The notes under the pieces are model-generated. The model ran no database searches and was not told the origin of the DNA. It saw nothing but the letters and a program-made list of their open reading frames with translations. The translations under genes were made by a program, and so were the position numbers. A stretch of 64,000 nt of DNA from Monarcha castaneiventris obscurior (Eukaryota; Chordata; Aves; Passeriformes; Monarchidae), in assembly GCA_026261815.1 (NCBI GenBank), contig JAMPIT010000566.1, forward strand, positions 23,275,001 to 23,339,000, read 5' to 3'. This document shows, one piece after another, positions 37,939-50,580 of the stretch; the stretch's first letter is position 1, and each line of letters opens with the position of its first letter.

Positions 37939-38408
37939 AAGAGATCGAAGATAATAGCAGCGAAAGTATTGAGATTAATCTCATTATGTCGCGGACTGAA
38001 GTTAATCCTGCTGCTGACTTCAGCTATCGCAGCGGAGCCCCCATCAGAGCTAAGCGCTTGATTACCGCAGAACCGCAGCGAGGATCCCCGCTGGTTTTCA
38101 GCCTGGCGAGCGAGCAGACGGGCCGGGCGCATCCCGGGCGCAGCGGTGGCTGTCCCGGTGCCGTGGGAGCGGGAGGTGTTTCCCGGAGGATGTGGAGGAC
38201 AATGCCCGGCGCTGTGCCGCCGCTGCCCGGCAGGGGGCGCGCCCGAGCGCTTCCGCCCGCCCGGGGCCGGGGACCCGCGGCGGCGCCGCTTTCTGCCGCT
38301 CGTGTTCCCCAGGCACGCTCCTTCCTCTGCCTGGCGCTCTCCTGGGAAGCTCGTCAGAAAAACAGGAGCTGGCAGGATTGCTGTGATGGGTTGGGGGAGT
38401 TTTCCTAA
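37939..38408 (+). other. Candidate cryptic/alternative second exon of RASA3
   Basis: A strong acceptor (GGGATTTTTTTTCTTAACTGTAG ends at 37938; only its last bases are given here as evidence) precedes a 156-codon open frame ending at a TAA at 38406-38408. Joining RASA3 exon 1 (phase 1, last base G) to 37939 gives GAA and continues in exactly this frame (E-EIEDNSSESIEINLIMS...). The second half is open partly because it is GC-rich. No good internal donor and no nearby AATAAA were found, so a truncated isoform is only a possibility. The peptide is not recognised. Confidence 0.2.
38020..38350. promoter_or_regulatory. Second CpG-rich islet in intron 1
   Basis: About 330 bp of GC-rich, CpG-dense sequence lies 1.5 kb downstream of exon 1, separated from the main island by more AT-rich DNA. 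It could be an intragenic regulatory element or alternative promoter. No TATA or CCAAT box was seen. Confidence 0.5.
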
Positions 38409-38504
38409 TCAGGCTGGCCTCGTAAAGCAGTCCTGATCTCCTAGAATTTGTATGTGGAAGTTTGTAGGCTCCCTGCAGAAAGTCCTGTGACTGGATCTGA
38501 ACGG

Positions 38505-38788
38505 AGGTCACACAGAGTTGTTCGGGCTGGAAGGGGCCTCTGGAGCTCATCGACTGCAAACCCCCTGCCAAGGCAGGGTCACCTAATATGGGTTATACAG
38601 AAATGTGTCCAGGGGGATTTTGAATGTCTCCAGAGAGGGAGACTCCATGACTTTTCTGGGCAGCCTGTTCCAGTGCTCTGTCACCCTCAGTGTAAAGAAG
38701 TTCTTCCTCATGCTGAGGTGGAACTTGGTGTGTTCCTATTTATGGCCATTGCTCCTCATCCTGTTGCTGGGCGCCACTGAAAAGATGG
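38505..38788 (-). mobile_element. CR1 LINE 3' fragment, antisense, in intron 1
   Basis: The plus strand shows the reverse complement of a CR1 3'UTR: 'gttgttcgggctggaagg', 'aaaccccctgccaaggcag', 'gggcagcctgttccagtgct', 'aagaagttcttcctcatgct', then 'ctgggcgccactgaaaag'. About 285 bp are retained. Position 38505 abuts the CpG islet. The terminal octamer repeats are poorly preserved. Confidence 0.92.
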
Positions 38789-41507
38789 TGAACATTGGAG
38801 GGACGTTACTCTTTTCAGCTATTGCCAAGAGTACATTTGTCTTTTAGCAGTTCCCATTCATGGATATCTTGTAGGTTTCTCTTTTCTCTAGTGACAGGAG
38901 GCTTTGAATCTTTTAATGGTTTAAGAGACAAGTTATTTGAGGGCAAAAAGATAAGTCATTTCCCATGTCAATTTGCTTTGATTTATCATGCTGTAGAAAT
39001 GATCAGTTCTGTTCTTTGGGAGCTTGTTTCATGGCCAAGCTTGACTGATCTCTGACTTTCAGATACTCTGTGCTTGATCTGATAAGATGTTTCCTTCTCT
39101 GTAGCACCCCTGCTGGCAAATCATGAATGGGGACACTGATATACAGGTGTGCCTTAGTACAAACTGGATGAAATGTAGGAGTGCTGCATTGAGGAATCAG
39201 TGCAGAGTGCACACCCATGTTGGCATGCTTCTCTTAGTGGAGAGGCTGATGCAGTTGGGAGGCTTCTGGCTGTGCTAAACATCTGTAGCCTAGAGATGTT
39301 TGAATGCCCTGATGTAATGTACTGCTATGGCTGGCTTGTCCTGTATTTCCAAGAAGATGCAGGTTAATGAAGGCATTTTCTTCTGCTTGTATAACTTGTT
39401 CTTTTGGGACTGATGGGCTGCATGGAATCAGCCATATTTAGCTAAGTGGGTAATTACATCCTGGATCTCCTAAATGCTTCCATGTTCTGAGGAGTGTTGT
39501 TTCTGGTCATGCTTAGGTTTAGCTTGAGCCATCTGTCTCCTTTTTTTGAAAATGTTGACGTTTTGAAACAGTTGAGCTTTGTAGGAAGCTGGTATTTGCC
39601 TCCCTCAGTTGAACTGACAATGGTGTGGCAGCTCCTAAAGATGTCTCGTTGAGATGCTGAAGTTATGGAGCAGCAATGTGAATTCTGTCGATCTGGGTAC
39701 CAGTGTTAAGAGGAGTCCTTATTGTGCTGCCTCTTGTCCAGTTTCTTTTGTGGTTAATTGAATTGAAAGAACTTAATGCCAGGCAGCTTCTGCTCATGTT
39801 GCAAAGAAGTAATGTACAGTAGAAAGAAAAAAGTAGTACTTGTGTTAATGAATGTGCTGTTCAGATGTCTAGTTGAAATTGATTTATTTTGGCTTTCCAT
39901 AACTGAAACTGTTGTGCTTATGTCTTTTTTTTCCTTAATTGAAAATTATTTTTACCGGAATCCCTTATACATAAACAAAACAATGTGTCATGTAAGACTA
40001 AACAAGCACTTCCTATAAGATTGCCACTTTGAGGAAGTGTGCAGTGCTGATATTTCCATGAGTCAGTGTTTCAAAACCTGAAAGGAAACAACATAAGGCT
40101 CTATGGCTGATGATTGGCTGGAAAAACTACAAAGAGAGTCCTTCTGCTTGACAACATGACTTTTGTTGTACTGTTAATATTTAATAAATATGCTGGACTT
40201 AGTTGCTAATTTTTTTTCTCCTTAAATGGCATCAACTATTAAACTTTCAGTTGAAAAAATAAAAGCTCATGTTCAGGGTTTCTGCTGTTGAAAGCTGTAT
40301 ACTGGCTGGCAGAGAACCTGCTGCTAGATTTTACTTTGTGAAATTGTTTATATTTGAAAAATCTAAAGTAACAGCTCATTTGTAAATTTTCACTTTAACA
40401 AGCTTTTCATGTCCCTGAAATCTAGTACTGTTACACTTAGGGGCGTTAGGCTCTGCTCCAAAATAGTATTTTTTCTAGCAGTAGTAGTCCTTGTTATAGC
40501 TCTGTCTGATAGTTTGAGAGTAGTAATTGGGACAGGAGGATATTGCACACTGAGAGTTTACTAGGGCTGTAATGTAGTGAGGAGAACCTTTTGCTCATCA
40601 TTCTGTTGACCTGACAGGTGATAACAATCCACTTGTGCACTGCGAGGGCTTGTTGCAATTTAAGACATTAATGGACTTCTAAAACTTTCTTTTATCATCT
40701 TTAGAAAGGGTTGTTTTGTGGTTACAAGGTGTTGAGGTCTTAGACTAAAATGTGGGTATTCCAGCAGCATAAGCTATCCTTAGCATTAAGTGGGATCAGA
40801 ATCATGAAGCAGGGAAATATTTGTGATAAAAGTTGCCTACAGGTTGCCTACAACCTGATGTAGGCTGGTGCTTCACACACAGCTTACCCCATTCTAAACT
40901 CACCCCATTTTCTAGGAACTGTAAGACCTTGTTTATGTCCAGTTGACAAAGTGAGGATGGTTGGCCTGTAGATGTGCCATCTCTTTGCCTCTTATTCTTG
41001 GTGTGCCTTCTTTACTAATTCATGCAGAGCTATGTAGTTTAAGACACTGTGAAGGCAATTAAACTTTGTGAAACTGAGAGTCTTGGGTGAAGTCAGGCAG
41101 AGTATTTAGTTAAGTGCCAGTTTACTGGTGTTTAAGCAGGTCAGTTGCCAAGAAAAGGTATTTACATGCTTCCACCATTAAACTTGGTACAGAGTAAATG
41201 TTTGAGAGATGTCTCTGCATTTCCAAGGCTAAGAAGAAACTTATCTTGTCCCTGACAAATGTAAGGTCTCCCTTAAGTCTAATAATACTAAGGTTGTTCA
41301 GGGAAATCCATTTTGTCTTGAGAAGATGTCCCTTTTAATGTTGTCTGCTGGGATTTAGTGCATTGTCTTAAGTGGTTACTTGTAGAAGTAATTACGACTA
41401 AATATGTTCATTGCATAATGCTGTAAAAGGATTTATTCCCATTTAAATGGGGCAAAAGGTTGTTGAATAGCTATTTTTAGAATGAGAGAATTTTTCCCAG
41501 GTACCTT

Positions 41508-41556
41508 TCTCGCTCTCTCTCTGTCTCTGTGTATATATATACATATATGTATATTT
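41508..41556. repeat. (CT)n/(TA)n compound microsatellite
   Basis: CT repeats run into TATATA/CATATATG sequence. Confidence 0.9.
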
Positions 41557-42551
41557 GTAAAAAAACCAGAAAATTATTATTTAGGAAGTGTAAAACGTTT
41601 TTTATAAAGATAACAATGTTTTTTTCCGGTGTTTCTAAGTTAGAGGACCAAGAAGTAAAGAAAGGAAGAAAAGCCATTTGCATCTCACCCTGAATATATT
41701 AAAGACTTCTCAAGATCTTTTCTTCACATTAAAACGTTAACAAGTACAGCTTGAACTGATGTTGCATAGGTAAAATAAAGTGGCAACTTAACATTCTTAT
41801 TGATTGACATTAGCAATGCTAATTAAGGCTTGAGTCTCACAGGCTATGGAAGGTGCAGAATGGATTATACAGATTTGGCTCTGCTGGTTCAGTATTTGAA
41901 ATTGCTAAATTTAGGTTGTGTTCTGACCAGCTTGTGTTCAGTGTGCTGAATGGAAAAGGTCTGGGACCAGTGCTATTTCTAGAGGCAGAGTGCCATGGCT
42001 GTTTGTGGACTGTCAGGAGCAGCCGTGACTGGAGCAAAAATGGAGACTGTATTTTCTGCAAGTGAGAGAAGGAAACAGAGGTAGCAGTGGAAAATGCTTC
42101 AGTGAATGTAGTTTTGAATAAATAGAAGATGCTTGTGTTTGGGGCTGCCAGCCTGACATCAAATTCCATAGCCTTCCATCCATAGCCTTACTTTCTTTTA
42201 AGTAGAGAAGGATTCATGTATGAGTGGAAGCCAATGTGTTTTGGTTTTCAGAGTGTGTAGAGATAAATTCACAGGAGTGAAACTGTTAAACAGATCTGCT
42301 CAGGGCTTCTGATGACAGTAAGCAAACTTGTTAGTTTTTTTTGGTCTTCTGGAATTGGTACAATTGAAAAAACTGTTATTTAATCTCTCTCATGAGAAGT
42401 GATTGTCTCTTCATGGAAGTGATTGTCTGGTGGTCAGAGTACCAAATGCTCTTACATAAGGACATATAAGTGCTGGATGTCTTAGCTTTGCAGCTTTCCA
42501 GAAAATGCTTTTGAAAACTTCATTGCCTTGAATAACGCTTTAGACTGATGG

Positions 42552-42557
<6 letters not shown>

Positions 42558-42594
<37 letters not shown>

Positions 42595-42632
42595 ATATAT
42601 ATATATATGTATGTGTATATATATATATATTT
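42558..42632. repeat. (TA)n microsatellite with TATG interruptions
   Basis: About 75 bp of alternating TA broken twice by GTATGTATG-type units. It is prone to cruciform extrusion and length change, and is likely polymorphic. Confidence 0.97.
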
Positions 42633-45347
42633 CTTTTTTTTTACTATTTCGCTATCATTGGTTAAAACCAAATTTTAAGTTCTGAAATTGCTGATTAGTT
42701 AGATGCCAGTATTAGCTTCTCTTGCTCTGTTTTTATGTGTCTGTTCTGCCTGACGCTGTTCTTTATGTTCTGCATATTGCATCGATTCTGTTTGATAGCT
42801 GCAGTCCAAAGCATGAAATCATGGTATGCTAACCCAAATTAGTGGCTTGATGCTGCTGAGAAGGCAGGTCTTGTCTTTCCCCTTCCCTACTCATCTTGCT
42901 CCCAGCCATGAAATGCTCTTGGCACACCTGCTGTTGATTGATGCTCCTCTGCTCGCAGAAAAGAAAATCCAGTTCAATTTGCAAAGCAGAACCAAAGAAT
43001 GCAATCTAATTTTCTTTTCAGGTTTAGTTTTCTTTCATTTTAGTGAGCTGAAACGGTGCACTCCAGTGGGTGTCAGAGCTGTCTCTGGACAAGTATCCAA
43101 GAACTACTTGAATCTCACACTCAGTTTGGGAGCCTTAGCTGTTTATGAAGGCTTAGGTGTTTTAGTTGGTATTCATTAATAGTCACACATGCTGCCCCAT
43201 TTCTCCATCACACACTTGTCTTTTAAAGCTAATTGAGGCACCTAATGTTGATTATCATATTTATGCCTAAACAGAACTCCCCCTCCCCTTTCTTTGCGTC
43301 AAAGCAAGATTTCTACTTATGCAGTTATGTTGTCAAACACTGTTATGGAGTAATTTGTTGCACTGATGCTCCCATTTAAGGAAGACCTTCTCATGTAAAC
43401 ACTGGAGAGTGTTGCCTACACCAAGATTAGAAAATACAATTAAAAAACCTCATCAAAAATACCTTTGGTAGTATTCATCAGGTTAAAATTCCCTCTATCC
43501 TTTCTCACTGACTGATCTCCATTACAGGAGTGTAAATTATGAATAATTCTGTTAAAGCCAGTAATTGCACTTCTGTGAGAGTTGATTTAAGTCTTTGAGT
43601 ATCTCGTGTAGCATTTTTTTTTTCTTGGAGGAGGTGGAGGAGAAAGGATGAGGCAAAATCCACTTTGGGTTGTTGAGGAGTACTTAATACCTCTCATGTT
43701 GTTACAATTCACTTTGCAAACGGATGTGTTTGGAGAATAAATCTTACAGCTAGCCCTTGTGAAAGCAAGAAGCCTACAATAAAATCAGAGGCTTGTAGAC
43801 TTTGCTGCATACAGTAAAAGATGTAAATATCAGACAGTTACATTGCTCATATTGATCAGACCAACAAATGTTCAGCCAAATATATAAAAGAAAAATTAAT
43901 ATGTGTGTACCAGTGGACTATTAGTGCTTCTGGGGAGCAAGTCACCTAAGGCTTATATTAATAGTCAAAACATGCATTAGTAAGTCTTAATGCTGTGCTT
44001 TTAAACTTTCTAATACTGGAGGTTTATATATTTTGTGGTTACACCAAGGAAAAGCTCAAGCTTGGAGTTAATAATAGGTTGTATTTTATTAAACTGAAAA
44101 GGTGAATGTGGTCTTGCTCATTCTAACCTTCTGATTTTACTGACATTTACTAAACCTTATGAAGTGTCTGTTCTTTATCAGTGTCTGATTTCTTCAGCAT
44201 AGTGGCCTGGTGACTGAATTTAGGATCCAAATAAAAGCTTTGTTTTGGAGTAAAAACAAAACAAATCTAACTTCCTTCCTCTCCCAACCTAACCTCTACC
44301 AAGGGGAAAGGAACTTCCCTGAAACTTCACATGTTTTTTTCCTCCTATAGAAGACTTTCTGGGTGAAAGTTTTGCAAAATGACATGTGAAGCTTTAAAAT
44401 GATGAACTGGAATATTTTCCCCATTTTCCTTTCTCAAATTTTAATGGATCATTGCCAACTGTAAACACTTTAAATGTTCAGTGGAAACTTTGAGGTCTTT
44501 GAGGTTTGGTGTTTTTTTTTCCCCCCTTCTGCCTGAAAGGGAAAAAATGTAGTGTATCTGTATTTTTGAAGTCTGTTGAGGAAAGAACACAAATGTTGAA
44601 GACTTACAGCCTGGTCTGACTTGCCTGACTTCTGAGGCTGATTAATGTTTCTGCTGTTCAGTTTTCATTCCAGACCTCTGAAATATTATCACTTTTTTTC
44701 TACTTGACTAGAGACTTGTGCATTTGCCTGTTATTACCTCTCAGGGAGCACTGGGGAAAAACGAAGGTCCCTTCATTAGCCCAACAATTGAATCTTGCTG
44801 TTCTCTGTCTGCTGGGGTGTGTAGCTGTGACTGCATTGCCATTGACTGAAAGGGATTAGTGTGATCTGATGGTAAGAGGGCTTCACTTATTTAAGAATGA
44901 CTGGTAGGTTTGAACAGGTAGCATTTGATGCAATGTTTAATTTGCTTAAATAGTAATGTACTTTTATAAGCTGCTAGTAGGTGGATGAACATTGGATGAA
45001 GTGTCTCAATTCTTCCATGTGCAACAAATGAATGAAAAGTCTTGGAGCTGGGAAGAGCACCTATTTCTGTGATGAGGGGAGGAGGGGGACACACAGACCT
45101 GTGTTCCATAAGATGCATGCTTAAGCTTTCTTTTTGTATGTTACAGTGACTTTAGGAGGAAATATGCTTGTCTGTTTGTCTCCGCACTTGTTACTAAGAG
45201 ATTTCAAAATCCATTTAGAAGAAGTTTACATTGAGTTTTTGTTTCAAAAAAAGGAAGGTGAAACATTGGAGATGTGTTACACAGGGAGAAGAAGGGTGTT
45301 TGAACTTGTGAAGGGGTTTTATTTCCAGGATTTTTAACCTGGAGAGA

Positions 45348-45368
45348 TTTTTTTTTTTTTTTTTTTTT
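45348..45368. repeat. Poly-T tract (21 T)
   Basis: Uninterrupted run of 21 thymines. Confidence 0.95.
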
Positions 45369-46206
45369 CAATTTATAGATGTAGGAATAAAGTTTTTAAG
45401 TGACTGATAACTTGTTCTATAGCAGTTTGCAAATTTAAATTCTATTCAATTTCAATTGCACGGAAGGCATGTAGTATAAATCACCTTTACTGTTTTTTAA
45501 ATTTTCTTTGCTTTTGAGTTTCATTCAGCTTTAATATTCCAAGTATTGGAAAATGGGCAACTTGAAAGACTTTATTTACAGTTATGTTTCTGTTATGGCT
45601 CTTTATACAGATTTCTTATGTTTAAATAAAGCAGCTCAAAAAATCAGATGAACTGGTAGCTGAGTTTTAAACTCCTTCAAAGGGGAGGGGAAGAAGTTTA
45701 TTTTTATTACTGTTTCCAATTTCTTCTAAAAATATTTCTATTTACAAATTGTTTACAGCTACTTACTTTTGTTCAAGAACTCTAGAAGAAAACAGTTAGT
45801 GGTAGCTTTTTACAAGGCTGTAGTTGATTCTTGCTTGTATTTCCCAGCTGGTGTTAGAGTACATCTGGAATCTATGAAATTCCTTTCTTTGTTCCTCATT
45901 TCCTGTTTCATTGAGTACTACAGTGCAACATTCTGAAAGCTATTTCTCTTAGCATCTTCTAAGATGTACATTTTAAAGCAGTTAGTGAGTTCATAAAGGT
46001 ATTTATATGTGCTTGTGTTTAACAGTGTAATTGAACAGTGAAATTGAACTGTATTATGAAACTTCTCAGATGCTTCGTTGTCGTATTTCAGTGAAAAATA
46101 GTTCTGTTGATTTATCTGGCTGTCGTTCAGCTTGTAGAATTGTAGGAAGGAGGGTGGTAGAAATAGAAGAAAAATCTGGTAGACAGTACAAAAGCTGCCT
46201 TTCTTA

Positions 46207-46237
46207 GTCTCTCTCTCTCTCCCTCCCTCCCTCCCCC
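46207..46237. repeat. (TC)n(CCCT)n microsatellite
   Basis: A TC dinucleotide run passes into CCCT units, an all-pyrimidine strand of about 30 bp. Confidence 0.95.
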
Positions 46238-48927
46238 TGCCCAGGAACAATCACCAGTTTGTAATGGAAAATTAGATCTATTTTGCAGGAGACACAGGGT
46301 GTGACATCCTACAGTTGCTTTTAGATTCTGGTTTGGAAAGCTGGTGACTGCTGTAGAATACATGAACACAACCTTAGAAAATTGAGTTCTGACAGTGGGA
46401 CACAGTTTGAGAGTTGTGTCTTAAAATCAAAACCAGTCCATCCTCTCCAAAACAGCTGTGTTTAAGTTAGATTTACTGGTTGGGATCACATTGCTGCAGA
46501 TAATTCATAGTCAGTAAAAAAGAGAGGAGATGCAGTTGTCTAACAGAATTGCTCTCGTTTTTTGCAAGTAGTTGTTCTGTTCTTCCTGAAAAATGTTGTG
46601 CTTTTATGCATACTTTACGTATCTGAGTGGCTGCCCCAAGTTTTCCACAACAAATGGAAGTTCTTCATAGTCCAGTGGTCGGCTCTTCTGTTGTTGCCAT
46701 TTGCCAGCTGTGAGTGCTGTTTCTGAGATCGCAGCTTTCGTTCTTCGTGCTGTCTGTAGTCATGAAAACTCTGTAGTGGTACAATATATGCTGAAAAACT
46801 TCTTCACAAAGCACCTGCTCTTAAGATGAGATTTGCATTGGAAGCATTGGTTTTTTTTCTTTATAATTGCACTTGCTGTTTTCCCTTCTGTTTTTGATTT
46901 GTGGAGTATCTCTGAAATTGCAGAATTTGCTCTCATGGAGAACTTATATTGGGGAAATATTTATCTTATTTTTAGCTGCTTTTAATACATTTTAGCAGAG
47001 ATAAGCAAGCAGTACTAGCACTGAGACCTGTCACTCCTTTACACATCTGATCAGTACAGTTTCTTGTCTTCTTTAGATTTTTTTTCAAATATCCCTTACA
47101 GCAGATATATAATCGATTACATGAAATAGGTTGTACATGGAAGTAGTTGCACGTTATATTTATTCTATGTATTATAAGGAGCTTAGGGAAGTGCTACTTG
47201 TTTCCCACAAGGTATGCAAAAATAGTGACAGAATTGTGAAACTCCAGCAGTTGTGTGTCTTTCAGCAGGTTATGTGGGTACAGAACCCTTTTTAAAGTTC
47301 TCATGTCTTCTGCACTTATATAAAAGTAACCGTATTGCTCAGTGTGGCTGGGAATTTGGTAAACCCAAAAGCCATTTTGGTCTGTAGGTAATTATTGTTG
47401 CTATTAGACTGTACTATGCCCTGCTTCAGGGATGCAGTAAAGGTCCTAGAAAACTTGCACCTGCTCTGCTCAAGTCAGAGGAGCTGTGCTCCTGTAAATT
47501 TTGTGCCCTGCTGTAACCATCTGTAAGGTCCTCATCTTGATCTATGCACATTCTCAGCACCCTAGACCAAGTCTGGTCCTAAGAGACTTCCTTCAGACCA
47601 TGTATCCCTGCAGCACTGGTTCATTAACCTATTAGTTCAGCTCCCGAAATGATAAGTTCCATTTTACCTCCAAGAGCATAATGTTCAAGTTCTGAGTTTT
47701 GTGTAAAGTGTTCCCTGGTAGATAAGCAGAAAGGACCCATCAGCTATTTCTGCAAATGTTCTGTGGCCCGTTCCTCTTTATAAACTTGTAGTCACATTTA
47801 TAGTGTACACATTTGATGTTAAAGACTTTGGCTGATGTTGCATAATTTTCAAATTGTTAAGATACCTGAAGAACCACGTTTGTGCTCTATTAGCATTTCT
47901 TGCCCTAAGTGTAAGGTAGGAGTTGACCAGCACTACGCTCACTTCTGTAAATATTTGTCTTGCCCTGTGTTTGTAGGTTGTTCCACATAATTAATTTTTC
48001 TGCATGCTGAGGGCCAGCAGCTCTTGGATGACTCTGCTTGACCACTGTGAACACCAGAGCACTCACTAACAGTGTACAGTGCTTGGAGGCAGGAGTTCCA
48101 GGTAGTTGTTGCAGAATAGGCTTAGGTGAGTAGTGCTTCAGAGATGATGATGGCTTAGAAAGGAGGTCGTGGTCAATGGCCATAAATTCAGCCCTGTTTA
48201 AAGCTGGGGAAACTGTTACTGCTCCTTCCCTGTCCTACCCTGTGCTCTGTGGGGTGGTGCCTGCAATGGACTTCAGGAAATTGGTGTTGCATGTTAGAGT
48301 TGGAGGAACTAGATTTCAAGACAGTGTGCCTCTCCCTGCTCCCCCATGGCTTTTTATTTTTTGGGCCTACTAAGCAAAATTGCCTGAGAGGGAGGAAAAA
48401 AGCTAATTTTTATTCAGACCAATACTCCCGCCTGTCTGTTTTTGAATGGTGATTCTGTGATTTTTGACAGGGAATAAAAAAGTGCCTGAGGGAACGTAGA
48501 ATGTTGCAATAGAGCAAAATAATTTCAGTAAAAGTGAAACTCCAACAGGCTGATAATTAGTGTGTTTTGACACCCTTTTCTTTGACAGTATTCCAGAAAG
48601 TTGTGAGTTTGAAAGTGGGAAAAAAAAAAGAGCTGAATTACTTTTAAAGCCAGCTTCAGTATTAAATGTAACCAGTCTCTGTAACAGTCTGGTGGAAAAT
48701 GTTGTCTTTATCAAAGTTTCCTGATAACACCTGCAAATTTTTGGTGTGCTGGTGCCCTGTTTCTGGTAGTGGGAGTTGGTAATTTAGTCCTGGAGGTAAC
48801 TTGTACTGCATGCTCTTGAATATGGGCTTCACTTTCTTGAGCAGAGTGAACCTCTGGAATTTAAGCTGTATTTTTCTCCTAGTCCAGTGGAATCTTTTTT
48901 CAGGTTTAGTTGTGCTGTGTTGTACTC

Positions 48928-48961
48928 TTTGTTTTGTTTTGTGTTGGTTTGTTTGTTTGTT
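48928..48961. repeat. (GTTT)n-type simple sequence
   Basis: Imperfect GTTTT and GTTT repeats. Confidence 0.9.
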
Positions 48962-49833
48962 GACTGAGCTATGACCAGAAGTGCCAGATGCTTGTAAGGT
49001 GGGTCCGTACTTCAGCACGACCATGCACACTGCATTGGGAAAACACACAGGAGCAAGTTCTCTGCTTAACAGACCCTGCACAGTGGCAGAAAGAAATGGG
49101 GTCAGGCATGAATATCTTATCCAGGAAGGGCTTAGAACCAAATAAGAGCTTACATGTCTGTGAATTCGTGCCAGGTGGCAGATATGCCAGAACTCCTCTG
49201 GCCTTGCGTGGGCTTAACTCGGTGCTACAGAATGTGATCTGAGAAACCCACTACTTGTTCAGTGAGAAAACACTGGGTGCAGGGCTAGATCTGATTCCCT
49301 GTTGATCTCCAGAACTCCACAATAGGAGATGTGGACAGGATCTTCCACCTACTTCCTTCAGAGTATGGAGTCAGTCACAAGGCAGGACCTTGTAGCTGTG
49401 CTTTAGAGACAGGAATTTGGTTCCCTTTGTGCTTCTGGAGGAGGCAGTGATGGTGATTTATCAGTGCTTTTGCTGTATTGTAGGTATAACATTTGGTGTC
49501 TCCAGTGCCATGGTGAAATGCTAGCATATTTTGTAGTGTATATATCTTCTGGAGTATCAGCCTGCTGGGATATTTCTCTTAGGGTAGGTTGGATTTTGAC
49601 AGAGGCAAAGGACAATGCACTTTGGTCTGGTGCAGGTGTCATGTGCATTTATTTGGTATTTTTACCATTGTTTTGGACATGGATGCATCCTTGCCCCGCT
49701 GACAAAGTGTTTGTTGCTTCTCTGTCCTCTGTGGTACACCTGAAACCAGCTGTGCTGGTGTACTGAGCCTTCACAGCTGTGGGGGGAGCAGGGTGTGGAA
49801 AGGATGAGCCATAGCCCAGCATGTGTGTGCTAC

Positions 49834-49922
49834 TTTTTTTGGTTCTTTTTTTTTTTTGCATTGCTTTCTGGTGTTTTTTGTTGGTGTTTTTTTTTTTTTT
49901 TTTTGCTTTGCATTGCTTTCTG
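49834..49922. repeat. Duplicated poly-T plus GCATTGCTTTCTG module
   Basis: A T-rich tract followed by GCATTGCTTTCTG occurs twice (13-mer at 49858-49870 and 49910-49922, 52 bp apart). The two units differ mainly in poly-T length, consistent with a local tandem duplication followed by slippage. Confidence 0.9.
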
Positions 49923-50482
49923 TTTGTTGAATGATAGTTTTCTTTTGGGAACATGAGATTAGCCCTAAAATAGGCCAGCATAGGATGAAGATGACGACAA
50001 TATAAAGCTTCTAAACATGATTTTGAGCCAGTGGGTTAGCTTTACTTTAATCAGGATTTTAATTTTTTTTTTCAACAATCATTCAAGTAAAATCTTTGGA
50101 ACAAAATAGCTTAATATCAAGAGTATGTTTTAAGTAGCTCTTTTGAGGAATGGAGCACTTAGTTGGATGTTGATAGGGACTAATGTGAATTCTGTTGTAG
50201 GGCTGTAATTGAGAGCTTTCCTGGGGGGAGGGGGAAGGGAAGGAGGTTGAGACTTTTCTAAATTAAAACTAACTCAAAAGGATGCTGCTGTACATCTTCT
50301 GTGGTATTAGTGAAAGGTCTTTAGTTATACCCAGGCTTCAGAATCATATCAGGAGTTACGGCTTAGCTGTAGACAGTGTAATCACTGTGATACAAAATTG
50401 GTTTGTACTCTTGTAATAATCCAGATTGGGTGGTTCAGCCCCAAACCTTCAGGATACAAGGCAGTAAGTTTGACCTGGCCCA

Positions 50483-50580
50483 CTTAATTCATTTTACAGT
50501 CTCCTCAGGTGTAATTTTTTTAAGTTCATTAATTGCCTAATTAGCCTTAATGATAAATGAGCTTTTATGCTAATTATTTG
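50483..50580. promoter_or_regulatory. Candidate homeodomain-site cluster in intron 1
   Basis: About 100 bp contains at least five TAAT/ATTA cores: CTTAATTC (about 50483), ATTAATTG (50528), CTAATTAG (50537), TTAATGAT (50547) and CTAATTAT (50569). The density and the lack of low-complexity structure resemble vertebrate conserved non-coding enhancers. Conservation cannot be tested here. Confidence 0.3.

Larger units (their letters stand above)
38790..50482. other. Intron 1 interior, no exon seen
   Basis: AT-rich sequence with microsatellites at 41508, 42558, 46207 and T-rich tracts at 45348, 48928 and 49834. No recognisable exon, RNA gene or large transposon copy was found. Confidence 0.55.
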
